From Crocodylus rhombifer (taxonomy: Eukaryota; Chordata; Crocodylia; Crocodylidae): a stretch of 64,000 nucleotides of DNA. Of the stretch, positions 1 through 11,600 are shown in pieces; within the stretch, counting starts at the first letter, position 1; every line of letters starts with the position of its first letter. The stretch lies in the NCBI GenBank assembly GCA_038503035.1, contig JAVSML010018855.1, forward strand, positions 1 through 64,000. The letters are read 5' to 3'. Both the position numbers and the translations under genes were made by a program. The notes beneath the pieces are model-generated. The model was not told the DNA's origin. It worked only from the letters and a program-made list of their open reading frames with translations, and did not search any database.

Positions 1-114
1 GGGGGGGGACTTCCCCTACACCCGCTCTCTCGCCTCCGTCTCCAGCCTGGCTTTGGGCTGGGCGGTGGGGCCGGGCTCTGGGCCGAGGGCTGACGGCTCT
101 GCTCTGCCTGGCAG

Positions 115-2434
115 CGAGGCCGCTCTGACCCGCTACGAGGTGCACTCGGGGAGCCCCTTCCCCAATGGCATTGGGCCCGAGTTCCAGACCACCGTGAAGG
201 TAACCGCCCCGGCCAGGCAGACGCGGACAAGGTGGGGGCTCTCGGGGCCAGGACGCACGGCCCTGCGCACCCAGGCTCAGCCCCAGACGGTGCAGTCAGA
301 GCTCCCCCTCCCTCCTGGAGACTGAGCATCTGCTGGGGCAAGGCGGGAGGGTGGGCAGCTGCCCCTAGCCCCATGCACCGGCCTCGTCCCGCTCTCCTGG
401 CAGGTGCAGAACCTGGGCTGCTACCCTGTCAGCGGCCTGGCCCTCCGCATGGCCCTACCAGCTGCAGGATACCAGAGCCGCCCCTTCCTCTCTGTCACAC
501 GCATCCTCGCCAACAACGTGAGTCCACAGGGAGCTGCATGCCCCTTCCCTGTGCCCCCAAGTGGGTGCCAGCGCTGGGCTCCCCAGCGCTGACCCACTGC
601 TCCCCGCAGGTGACGTGCAGCCTGGAGAATTTGACGACGGCCACAGCCCCGCTGCACCCTGCCAATCTTGCTCATGAGGACAGGCTGGTGAGTGCCCCCT
701 GTGCCAGGGACCCAGTAGGGACATGGGGTGGGTGTGTGTGTATGCAGCACAGATATGTATGTATATGTGCGGGCAGCTTGGGGCACTCGGGCATCTCCCC
801 TCCTTGCCCCGCAGAACTGCAGCAACGCGTGGTGCCAGGCTGTGACGTGTGAGCTGGCACCGCTGGAGAAGGGCACCGAGGTCTCTGTGCAGCTGCTGCG
901 CGTGATCCACAACAACTTCTTCCAGCGGGTGAGAGCCCGGCAGCCAGGAAGGGTCCAGGCTCGTAACCCCCATAGCTGCCTTCTGCACAGCTCGGACAGG
1001 CTGCAGGGACTGCTCCTAGCCCTGCAGGGATCTAGGGACTAGTCTGCCCTTCTGCACGCGTTTCCCGTGCCCTGGCCTCCGTGGCTGGGCACAGCTTTCT
1101 GGGTACGAGCCTCTCCTGCAGTCTGCAGGACAACATGGCCAAGCTCTTTGGCCACGTCCATGAAGCTCACAACACCCTGTGGCAGGGATCAAAGACCCAG
1201 CACCCACACCATGTTGATGTAAATCCTTCTCCCCCCTCCCCAGGCCAAGTTCAAGGCTGTGAAAGTTGTCAGCATGTTTGCGCTGGTGGCCGAGGAGAGC
1301 AGCGTCCTTGTACTGGATGAATCGGTGCATCGATGGGAGGTAGGAGAGCTGGGGGGGGTGGCCCCCAAGTCTGCTGGAGCTGTGCACCGGGGCTGCATTG
1401 AACCCTGCCCTGCTGTGGGCCCATGGCTGGCTGGGAAGCAGTGGGTTTTAATGGCCACATCCTGAACCAGCACCATGGTCACGTCCACTCCTTGCCGTGG
1501 GGTGATTTACCCCAGAGCCACGTGTCTGCCACACGGATGGGGGGGCTCATTCGAGCCAGCTGCTTTCCAGCGGCTCTGCCCAGAGCATGTGGCCTGTTAG
1601 GAGACCTGCCCCCGCAGCCAGCTGCAGGCCTGATGTGCTGGTGGGGGCAAAGCTGATGCCCCAGTACTGGCCCCTACTACCAAACCACCCACCTACATCT
1701 GCATACCAGCCTCAGTGCCTCCCTGTAGCTGTGCACTACTGAACACCACCCTGGTCTCCTTGCAGACGGTCCTGGAGATCATCCAGCCCAAGCGGATCCC
1801 CGTCTCCTTGTGGATCCTCATCGGCAGCATTGTGGGGGGGCTCCTGCTCCTGGCGCTGATCATCTTCTGCCTGTGGAAGGTAGGAGGCCGCCGGGCAGGC
1901 TCCGAGCCTGGAGGATAGACCCTCAGGCCCTGGGATCTCTCTTCTCCAGCCCAAAAAGAGTCCTGCCCCATTTGCTCTTGTTCAAACTTTCACCCTTAGC
2001 TTTTCTCCCTGCTCTGAAGTCACCAGGGAACGGGTCAGCGAGCAGGAAGGATGGGGCATCTCTCAGTTGGCAGCCACAACCTCCCGCGACTCAGGGAGAC
2101 CGACCCCAGGACCTGGGCACTCAGCAATAGTGCTGGGCGCAAACAAGCAGCAGTCAGACTTAGCACAGCCCCTCACCACCTTCCCAGCACTGGGGCTCAG
2201 GACTCAATGCCTGGGCTTAGCACACCCTTTGCGTGCTGGGCACTACTGGTCTTCAAGCCTGCCAGGGGTGTCGGGGGAGGGGGGGGGGTACTAGCTCCCC
2301 TGTTTCATCCCTCCTGAGCCCTGACAATTTCCTGGCGGGAGCTCAGGGCCAGGCCGTGACTAGCCGTTTCCTCCCCCCAGCTCGGCTTCTTCGCTCACAA
2401 GAAGCCCCAGGAGGAGGAGAAGGAGGAGCAGTGA
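115..2434 (+). CDS. ITGA10: Integrin alpha-10, C-terminal seven exons (5' part off window)
   Basis: Collagen-binding integrin alpha chain that pairs with beta-1 at the cell surface; only the 3' end is in the window. Coding exons are 115-199, 404-517, 610-687, 815-928, 1244-1339, 1766-1879 and 2381-2434, joined in one frame with GT-AG introns and giving 217 residues. They encode the membrane-proximal ectodomain (N-glycosylation sites NLT and NCS, several cysteines), then a hydrophobic span (WILIGSIVGGLLLLALIIF), then a short tail starting KLGFFAHKK. GFF after the membrane is the conserved alpha-integrin hinge; the AHKK followed by a glutamate-rich end (QEEEKEEQ) is what I know of alpha-10, unlike the RSARRR tail of alpha-11 or the KRKYEK tail of alpha-2. 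The tail looks a few residues shorter than the mammalian one. Introns of 315 bp (929-1243), 426 bp (1340-1765) and 501 bp (1880-2380) show nothing notable. The assignment is strong on tail and context. Confidence 0.93.
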
Positions 2435-2880
2435 CCACAGCTCCCCATGACAGACTCTCCACCGCTGCCTGCCAGCCCCAGGGACAGCCAAGGGCAGATG
2501 TGCCACTGCCTCGGCCACCCAGCTCTGCCCGAGGCCCACAGCCCCTTGGACTCCTGCTGCCCCTGGAGCTGGACCTGCCTCTGCTGGGGCTCACCCCTTC
2601 CACCCAGGCCTAGGGGTGCCAGGACGGGGCTCTTCCCCCCCAGCAGTGCCCCCAAGCTACATCCAGCTGGGCGAGAGCTTCAAATGCGGCACCAATCAGT
2701 GGGAAGCCAGCATGGGGCACACACCTGGACTCTGGAGAAGCCTCTTGACCACCCACCCAGGCCCCCGCTGCAGAAGACACGAGGAAGCCAGTCAGCCCTT
2801 GCTCATGGCCCTGTGCGCAGGGTGGAGATGGACCGGGCCTGGCTGGGGATCCGCAATAAAAGCCTGCAGCGCGGCTGCCC
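2435..2880 (+). other. ITGA10: ITGA10 3'UTR with poly(A) signal
   Basis: GC-rich untranslated stretch after the TGA at 2432-2434. A canonical AATAAA lies at 2855-2860, so cleavage is expected near 2875-2885. A 301-codon open frame that starts inside this UTR is treated as a chance frame. Confidence 0.75.
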
Positions 2881-4374
2881 AGACCTTTGCTGCTGCCAGT
2901 GCCAGAGGGAGGAGGATGGGGACAAGGCTCAGTCCTGCTGCCAGCATCTGTGGCTTTTTGGGAGTGGGGCAGGGAGTGTGAGGCATGGGGTGGTAGGAAA
3001 GGAAATCCCTGGGATCCCCATGGCATCAGCGCCTGCTCCCTTCCCATCGGGAACAGCTGACCAGCCTCAGCAAGGGGGAATGGGTGCAGCTACGGCTCAG
3101 AAAAGGGTGGAGCTCGGCCCACCATGGAGTGGGAACTGCTCACCCCCCAGGTCACCCCCTCCTGCACATAGGCTCCTGCTTCAGCCACAGACTTGTGGAC
3201 CCAGCACTGCGGTTTTGTCACTCCTGTACCTGCCCCAGGCCAGTACATCAGTGCCTGCTCAAGCTCCACATGGGGCAGGGAGCAGGGTAAGAGAAACCCA
3301 GACCTCATGGTTTCCCCACTTACCCTCCCCAAGGCATCCTCAGTCCCTATGAAGAGCCAGGAGCCTGCCTGTTGCAATGAACAGCTGCACTGATTTCTGC
3401 AGCATTAGAGCAGATGCACAAGCTCAGGGCTTTATTGCCAAGTGAGTGATGTAGCAAGCTGTGCTCAGACGAGCCGGGAATGAGGATCTGAGGCCATACT
3501 GGATGGGTACCTGGCAAGGGGAAGCAGCCCCATCTTGCCTCGTGGCCTGGGGATCGGTTTTAGCTCAGCTTGGATCTAACAGACGATGATTTTCAGAGGG
3601 CAAGGGGTGGGGGAGCTGGAATGTGAGAGCTGCTAATCCACAGGTAAGACAGTGCCCCAAAGCCAGGGCTTAAAGCAAACTGACCAGCACTAGTCCCATG
3701 CCCACATGTGGAAGGGGCTGGGATGGTGCAGACACGGAGCAGACTAGAGCACAAGCAGGAGGCTCCCACTGCTTCCTCCTACCACAGCGCCCCTCACGGC
3801 TGCAACCCAGGGCACAGGGAGGCTTGGATGGTGCCAAGCAACAGTATGCCCCAGCCCAGCTGGACCTGGGCTGCCGCAGGAGTTTCAGTTGTGACCACGT
3901 AGCAGCATTAGTGCCCTCGGCTTCTGCCTGGAAGAGAGGAGCATTTGCTCAAGTCCACAGCTGTGTTGGTCTGAATGTGGCTCGGACAGACACCACGGTC
4001 CCCCCTCCCAAAACCTGACCCAGTTCAGGAGGACACTTCCACTGTCTTCCCCTGGCTTTGGATCAAGAATTTTTTAAAGAGCAAAAGCTGCTGGAAATCA
4101 GAATGTACATGATATATAAGAAATATGGTAAAGGCAGTTTTTACACTTACTGGGCAAAAGGGAGCAGAACAGGCTTCCGCACTGCTGCTACTCAGTGACT
4201 TGCTATAAGGAAAGAGCTTTTTTACCCATTTCAAAACCAAGGTGTGTACCATATGCAAGACAATGCGGTCACGTAAAAGACCCATGCAGCTGGCTTAACA
4301 TAGGAGCCCCCCCAGAGCTCCTGACACACCCCTAGCCCTGTGACCTGGTTCCGACAACCTCAACAGCCGGGCTT
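2881..4374. other. Intergenic spacer between the 3' ends of ITGA10 and RNF115
   Basis: No gene recognised. In human, ANKRD35 lies next to ITGA10; no ankyrin-repeat-like frame is visible here. Reverse-strand AATAAA (TTTATT on +) occurs at 3431-3436 and could be a distal RNF115 poly(A) signal. The stretch 4155-4275 is homologous to repeats at 18967-19063 and 20447-20587. Confidence 0.6.
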
Positions 4375-5681
4375 CTTTATAAAGGCCTTTATTTGATTTT
4401 AGAGCAAACGAAACACTAATTTAAACCAGGTGTACGTGGTACACCATTACAGCAATGACATGGCGACAAGTTGGAGACGCAACCTCCCCTCTCCTCCTTC
4501 CTCCTGATCTGCCAACCAAACGCTGCCACGGGCGGGCTGGTGGGAGTGCGAAGCCAAGGCATGATTTGGACGATTAAAAAAAAAAAAAAAAAAAAAAAAA
4601 GACAACAAACCGAGAGCCCAGAACAGGGAGGTGACATTAGACATGGGCGATTAAAAAGAAAGAAAAAAAAAAAGACCCCAGGGAGCTTCTTCACGTTCCC
4701 AGACTCGGAGAATTACGATTTCATGTTAAACACTGAAAGAATCGGCCAGGGGAATGGCCAGGCGGCATCGCCGTTGTGTACCTGCCGAGCACCTTGCTAT
4801 GGTCCACACGATACAAGCCAGCTGGAGACGCCAAGACAAACTGCTGCTGGGGTGAGGAACCCAAAGAACAAACCACACATACCGCCACCGCCATGCGTCC
4901 AGGTTTGGAGGCACCTGGGGACATCGGCTGGAGACATCAGGTCATGAGACAGAGACAAAGTGTTCCACCCACCGCTTGGACTACATCTCCTCTGCCCTCG
5001 CCCCCCCCTGCGCCCCCGCACCAGATCTGGAGAGATTTGACAGCACTGTCAGCCCCTCCCCTCTTGCCCTCTCCCTTGAGAGGTCAAGGGTGGGACGTAC
5101 ATCATGTCACCTTCGTTAGAGAGAAAAGGGAAAGGTCAATGGATTCAGCTGCACCCACTGCTCTGGGAAAAGCTGGGAGTGGAGGGGGCAAGGGAGGCCT
5201 GTCAAAATCCTCTCCTCTGCCCCCCTTGCCCTTGTCCGATTGAACAAGCAGGGGCCCTCTGTGCTCCTGGCTCTGGGCTTGCGAACACTGAGGACATCCA
5301 TCTAAATAGATGAAGCTGTGACACAGATGTGAGAGTCCCCTTGGTCGGGTAGGGACAGACTCCCCCTTCCCTGCTCTGAAAGACCCATGTGGATCGAAGG
5401 TTTCACAAGTAGGAAGGAAAAAAAAATCAAAGTCAAATCACTCCAAGACTCTGCATTTAGGACTAAACGAGGTGGTTTGGGTGGAGATGGGTGTTTGCTC
5501 AGAGACGCTAGCTTACGGGGCAGGAAGTGCCAGCACTCAGGGCCGTGCTATCGGGGCAGGTTCCCTCCCCTGCCCTAGATTTCCTGCTACGGGTTTGTTT
5601 TTTTCTCCCTCTCCTTGGTGGCTGGTTGCTTCACGCTATCATATAATATACATGGGGGGCAGGACCGCTCCGCGCGGAGCC
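4375..5681 (-). other. RNF115: RNF115 3'UTR
   Basis: Lies downstream of the RNF115 stop codon on the - strand. A reverse-strand AATAAA (TTTATT at 4388-4393) gives a plausible end near 4375. The UTR carries a run of 25 A on the + strand (4576-4600) and an A-rich run at 4652-4674, which become poly(U) tracts in the RNA. Both runs follow a short CGATTAAAAA direct repeat 76 bp apart. Confidence 0.65.
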
Positions 5682-8600
5682 TCAGAATGTCCATCGGTCG
5701 TGCAGCTGGTTGTCGCTGCTAAAGCTGTTGCTGGCCGAGGCCTCGGGGTTCTGCGTTTGCCGCGTGGAGTCCTCGCCATTCAGGCTCTTCCGGCACACGG
5801 GACATGTGTCGTGCTGCAGAGACATGCGGTGGGACAGGGGGTCACGGCTAACACCCGCCTGGGATAGGCAGCACGGTTGTATTCATTCCCTTCTGCTACT
5901 GCCAGGATCTAGCTGCCTCCCCTCTGTTCTCTAGATCTGATTGAGTTAGTCTATCAGGTGCATATCTACCCTGCTTAATGTTCTTACCGCTGCCACGCTG
6001 TGTCACGTGGTAGCTGAGAGGAAGGAAGAATCCGTATTGTTAAAGAGAATCAAGTGGCTTAAAAGCAAATCAGCCTCTAGAGGAGAAGAGAGGGTCAATC
6101 TGTGCACCTAGCTCAGCTGGGGGCACTGTCAGTAGAGGCCTCGGCCCCCAACAGCCAGCTGCAGCACTGCTAGAGCTTTGGTCACTACTTGCAGTGGTGG
6201 GATTCAAATGGGCAACTTCAAGAGAACACTAGTGGCTCAAGCCACCAGCTCTGTTCGGTTTAGGACAGACGCTTTCAGCAGCACCACGGTCCCTGGGGCA
6301 AGATCCAGGGGAAGGCTGGATGCGAGGCACCCCCCACTCTGGCTGGGGGGCAGGCACCACTAGCACAGTGCATCACCCACCCTCGAGGGCCCTTACCAGC
6401 TCTAGCCATGGCACGATGCAGTTGCTGTGGAAGAAATGGTTGCAAGGTAACTGCCGGACCTGCTCCGCTACCGTGTAGTCTTCTTTACATACCGGGCACT
6501 CCAGACCCGTATCTGTGGGGTGATGGGGGGAGCAGTTAGCAGCATGAATAGGACAGTGGCTCACCTTAATCCACCCCAGAAACCTTCCCCTATAACAGGA
6601 TATAAACAGTCACAGTCATCACATACAGATCTCCACTGCTCTTGTTCTAAGTGAATCTAAGTGTAACATCAGCAGGGCTGTATTGGGCAAGATGAATAGT
6701 CCATCTATCCTGGTAACCTCTCTCCAACAGTGGTGGCAGTAGATGGTTTAGAGGGAGAGCATTGGCCTGGGTACAACCTCCAGCCCCCAGGGCTTGTGCG
6801 TGGGGCTGGACAGTTGAGCACCACTAATCTAGAGTGATTTAGCCCCTGCGATACGCTCCTGGCATCCACCATCATTGGGGTAGGGGCATCCTACAGAGAT
6901 GCTGAAAGGATGACCTAGGTGAGGCTTCAACCTACAAAAGCTTGCACTCTCTCTCTATCTTATTTAGTTACCTTGTAAAGGGCGAGGACAAGGCCTCGAC
7001 CTGGGATCTCTTGAGCATATATTAACGACCTTTACAGACACAGTTGGCCACTGTGATCCCTCTGTTTTCCCTGTGGCAAGTTCAGGTCTGATGTCTAGTG
7101 TTGTGTGAGGGTGCACGACAGTTTTACTAAGAGGTTAGCTCACAGGTTTGTCTGGGATGGTGTAGACCAGGCTGATCCTGCCTCAGGCAAGAGGTTGGAC
7201 TAGATATGATCTCTGGAAGTCCCTTCCAGCCCTGCTTCTCTCTGTCTCAATGACTCTATGATACCCCTCTGACCTGAATACAGGGTAGCTAACAGGTTGG
7301 GTAGCTTTGCCCAGAGCAGGAAATGCTGAATTCCAATTGTGCCAGTGGTTTTAACTTCCTTCTGGATTGCACCTTTAAGGCATAACAAGGAGACACTTTT
7401 CTCCACAGAGTGCCCTCTCCAGCACTGGGGAATAATTCATCATCATTTGTAAAGGGATACAGGATGTCAGCCCAATGCCCACTTCACATGTGCACACACA
7501 TACGCATGCCACAAGCCACATTAAGAGCAGAAGTGAAGGAGGAAGCCACTGGAGCCCCCAGGATATTTAACCAGGTGGAAGATAATTACCCAGCTTGGAA
7601 TCTGGCCAGGACAGAAGGATTCAGCCTTAGAGATCTATTAATGAGATCTCTCTTACAGCACGCATGCACACACGCAAATGCACACGCAAGGAAAGGCCTG
7701 ACACCCACAGCAGAGACCCACATTCTGCTTCGGGTTTGCATATAAAAAGAATGCAATGAAAATAGAAACCATGGAAACAGCTTTTCTAAATGAACCTGCC
7801 TGTCTGAATGGAGTTGGTCTGGGTTCCCGGAAGTGCGGAGGCTTTGTGCAAACAAGGAATCCTGACAGTGACCCAGCACCAGGCGCCTCTGCAAACAGCC
7901 CTAAGAAAACCCCCCCTCTTTCCTGAGTCAGTTTGGAAACTTTCAGCACCTGTGAAGTACCCACAAGCCTTTGCTTCTGGTTATGTCAGGGGAACCCATG
8001 CTCTCTACCGTGACATTTTCAGAAGGACTGAGGAGCACTTCAGAGCTAGATTGACCAGCCCCACCCAGGAGCTGACACAAAAGGCAGCAGCTGATGCGCA
8101 AAGCCCAATGTGGAGCCTGTCATTCCCCAATGGAGCTGGGATTTAAAATCAAAGCAGCCAGAGCCTCAGCAAGTCAACAGACTGGAAAGACACAGGGGTC
8201 TGAACTGACCATAGCCACTGGGGCTGCCATGGAGTGAGAGCAATTGGGAGACTGAAGGCAGCAGCAGGTCTGGAGTCGTCGGCACAGCTTGGTGCCAGCA
8301 TCTCCTGGGCCAAGACACTTGAGTCTCTATCGACTGAGCTAAGTCAGCAACTCGTTGAGATGGGAGCTGTATTGGGCTCCCCTCCTCCTCTCCTGTTCTA
8401 ACAGACTGTCCATTAGAGCAGTCACAAGACACCATGAACCACTGGATCACACACACACGGGAGTAGCAGTCCATGGATGTGGTGGACAGAAAGATGCTAA
8501 ATCATGAACGGCAGGACTAGGAAAGCTTAGATCAACTAGCCACAGAGGCACAAGGCAGTAACGACCAGTTATCACTGGGATGTTCTGGTGTGACAAAGGG

Positions 8601-11600
8601 ATGTTTAGCAGGAGGGCAGAGAAGGAAAGAGCTGAAATTGGCTTTAACCCACCAACTTGTTCCTGAGTTACTGTCACAGTCGGGAGGGAGGATATCTTCT
8701 CCTTGTCAGCAGGAGGTGGTCCAGTGTTTTCCAACTGCCCCAAGAGCTGGACAGGAAGAAAAACAAAACAAAACACACTTAGACAGAACATAAGCCAGGT
8801 CTCTCTTGGAAAGCGTCTTTCAAGGAAGGCCTGACCCCTGAATGCCGCAGCATCCCCAAATACTCTGATTCTAAGCTAGGGAGCCATGAGATTCTTTCAA
8901 GGGTGCTGCTGGAGACTGCTCAATTATTACCACTCTTAGGGATTCAAATACCCCTGTGCAATTCCTGATCTCAACCCAGACACTTCAAATAGGAATCCAG
9001 AGCGCCCCTAATACCCTGCCCTGCTATGGGCTCACCCAGTTCTTTGCAGCAGAAGAATCACTCTTATTTTCCTGTATCCAAGACAAAAGTAAAAGCTGAG
9101 AGCTCGCACTCTCCAAGGGGAGCCTGGAGGTCTGTCAAGGTTGACAACTGTGGCCCTAACAACTCATCTCAAAAGGTGGGGGTGTTCACAAGCGCTAGGA
9201 CAGGGGAGGGGATGGGTTGAGAGCTTGGTCTTGGGAGGGCAACTTGACCCAGACCTGGCAGCAAGAGGGGAGTGATGTCAGGCATGAAACAGCTGCGACT
9301 CGCTCTGCTCTACAAGAGACAGCTGCCCACAGCTCCACGCGTGCTGCGTGGCACGTGGGCTCGGGCAGGCTCTGCTGAGGAAACTGTGATGGGGGGAGAG
9401 TCAAATGCCTCTGCTTTGCAAAGCTGTGGGCTCGTATGACTGACAGATGCCCGGGAGGTGCCTGCACGACAGCAGCTCCATTAGCTCCCGGACAGTGACT
9501 CAGTCATTGCTCCACACCAAAACAGGAAGGGCTCCACCCTGCAGATCTGCCTCTGCCCACAAGCAGACACCTCCGTTTGCCTATTATCCAGGGAGGGGGT
9601 GTGTGACGGGAACAGGAAGTGATGCACAGACCCAGAAGGGCAGGGGGGAACAGTAGACACCTGTTCCCTCCCTACAGCCAACTGCTAATTATTTGGAGGA
9701 CTTGCAATTAAGCCTCAAAATCAGAGCCTTGAGACCTGAGCGAGGAAACTGAGGCACAGAAAGAAGGCACCTGAATGCTGCCACAAGAGCAAGTCAGTGG
9801 CAGAGCTGGGAGCCCCTGCTGCCCCCACCCATCTCCAGTGCTAAGAACGAGCCCACCTCTTTTTACTGAGATCAAACACATCGTAACCACCTTTTCCCCT
9901 TCCTCAAACATGGAATGCTTTAGATGATTAAAAAGAGCATCACCAGGCTGCCAGACACAGGAGTCCCCAGTGCTGAGGCATTTGGGGTGATAACTCAGGT
10001 GAATTGGAGCAAACACTGATACCACTGACTGCTCACGGTACCAGACTAGGTGTCTTCATGCTGGGGCCCTCGAGGCAGTTTGTTGGGACGGCAGCTTGGA
10101 TCAGCTGCTCTCCAAAAATCATTAGCCACCAAAGAAAGGAGTCAAGGGCAGGGGTAAGGAAACCTGGCAGCGTAGGGCAAAAAGGGCTTGTTCTGTTCAG
10201 TCAATAAAAAAAGGCAGATTAAGAGGGAATCTGAGTCCTGGGCATGAGTACCTTTGCAAGAAGGGAACAAAAACTCCCCAGCTCTCTTCAGCTGGTGATG
10301 AAGAGCACAGAGCACACACCTGATTTAAATGAGAACTTTTAAGCCCCTCAGGATAATGAGCCAGTAGGATGAGGTGTGCAGTGGATTTCTCATCTTTAAA
10401 GAGTCTGGGCATGATCTGAAGGCATGGTTTGGTGCAGCATGTCATGAGGATGAATGCAGGAGCAAGGGGCTGACACTTGGTGTGTCAATGCTGGAAGCGG
10501 AACCAAAGAATCTAAAAGCCATCGGGGCAGAAGGAAAAAGTAACCAAGATGCACAGACCTGAATCTGAGCTCCAGCCACGTGCCCTACCTGAGTGACGAT
10601 GGCATCAAGGCCACTCTGTCCCCAGGCGTAGTCCCCAGGATTGGAGTGCAGCATTCCACTCCTGCAGGCGAGGGCAGAGAGTTAGGGAAGCAACGTTACC
10701 AGCCGCAGCCCCACACGGGACCCCAAGGTGCTGGAACTCGTCTGGACACGGATATCCGCCTCGGAACCGGCCCATGGCAGAGCGGCGCCCAGCGCACACA
10801 TGTGGTAACGCCACCGCTCGTTTACAAGCAAGACGGTGACAGCTACTCACCAGGAAAAGGGGTGCTGCGAGCCAGGAATTGCCGAGTTGGCAAAAAACCC
10901 CGCAAAGATCTGCTGGATTATTCTGTAAAGGAGGGGAGGGGAGTTGAGCAAACAGGCAAGAACAAGCAATGACATTGGGGCCCCTGAGGACAAACCGGCG
11001 CCTGGCGACTCCTAAGAAATCAAGCAGTGGGCGCCCCCATCCAAGAGTTCACGGTACAGCTCCCCTCTGAGTCGAGGGCAATGCAGATCTACGGTGTGAG
11101 GGGCTGGAGAGGGGAGGAGGCTTTCAGGACTTCAACTCGTGTCCCTGCAGTGAGAACAGGCCTGGGTGGGGGGCAGAGGGAGACTGGAGGAGAGTGAAAA
11201 ATAATCAGTGCATGAGAGAGAGGATTTCTGTGCCAACTAGGCTCTCTGGTCTACAACCCTAGGAGAACATCTCCCACGTGGGGGTGAGATATGACAGGCA
11301 GGACTGGGGGGCAAGGCCGGATAACCACATGGACGCAATCCCGTTGTGGTCCAGCTTCCGCACTCACCCCTCGATTGCAGGAGACCTGTCCGGCCGTGAG
11401 CTGCCCCGAGACCGGTACCTCCGCGTCATGGGCAGTCGCGGGGGTCTGCTGGGTCCCCAGAGGTCGGCGTGGGCTTGGTGGCCCCTTTCATTGTCTCGGC
11501 TGTCTTGATCCAGTGAGCTGCTGCTCAGAAATGGTCTGAAGTCGGAAAAGAACATCGTGGGGTCCAAGTGGTCCCAAAGCTGCGGGGCAGACACACGCGC

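Larger units (their letters stand above)
5814..8652 (-). other. RNF115: RNF115 introns 7 and 8 with a CR1 fragment
   Basis: Intron 8 (5814-6396) shows nothing recognisable. Intron 7 (6513-8652) contains a CR1 LINE 3' end at about 6850-7262, listed separately. CA-rich short repeats occur near 7490 and 8452. Confidence 0.6.

Noticed and set aside
2447..3352. 301-codon open frame over the ITGA10 3'UTR and spacer
   Set aside because: GC-rich DNA with few stop codons; low-complexity proline/serine content, no family motif, and it overlaps a UTR with a good poly(A) signal.
3431..3436. Reverse-strand AATAAA as the end of RNF115
   Set aside because: Possible as a distal site, but the signal at 4388-4393 is nearer to the stop codon; the choice cannot be made from sequence alone.
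3960..3990. GTGTTGGTCTGAA motif resembling the Penelope-like head
   Set aside because: Only about 13 bases match and no other family motif follows.
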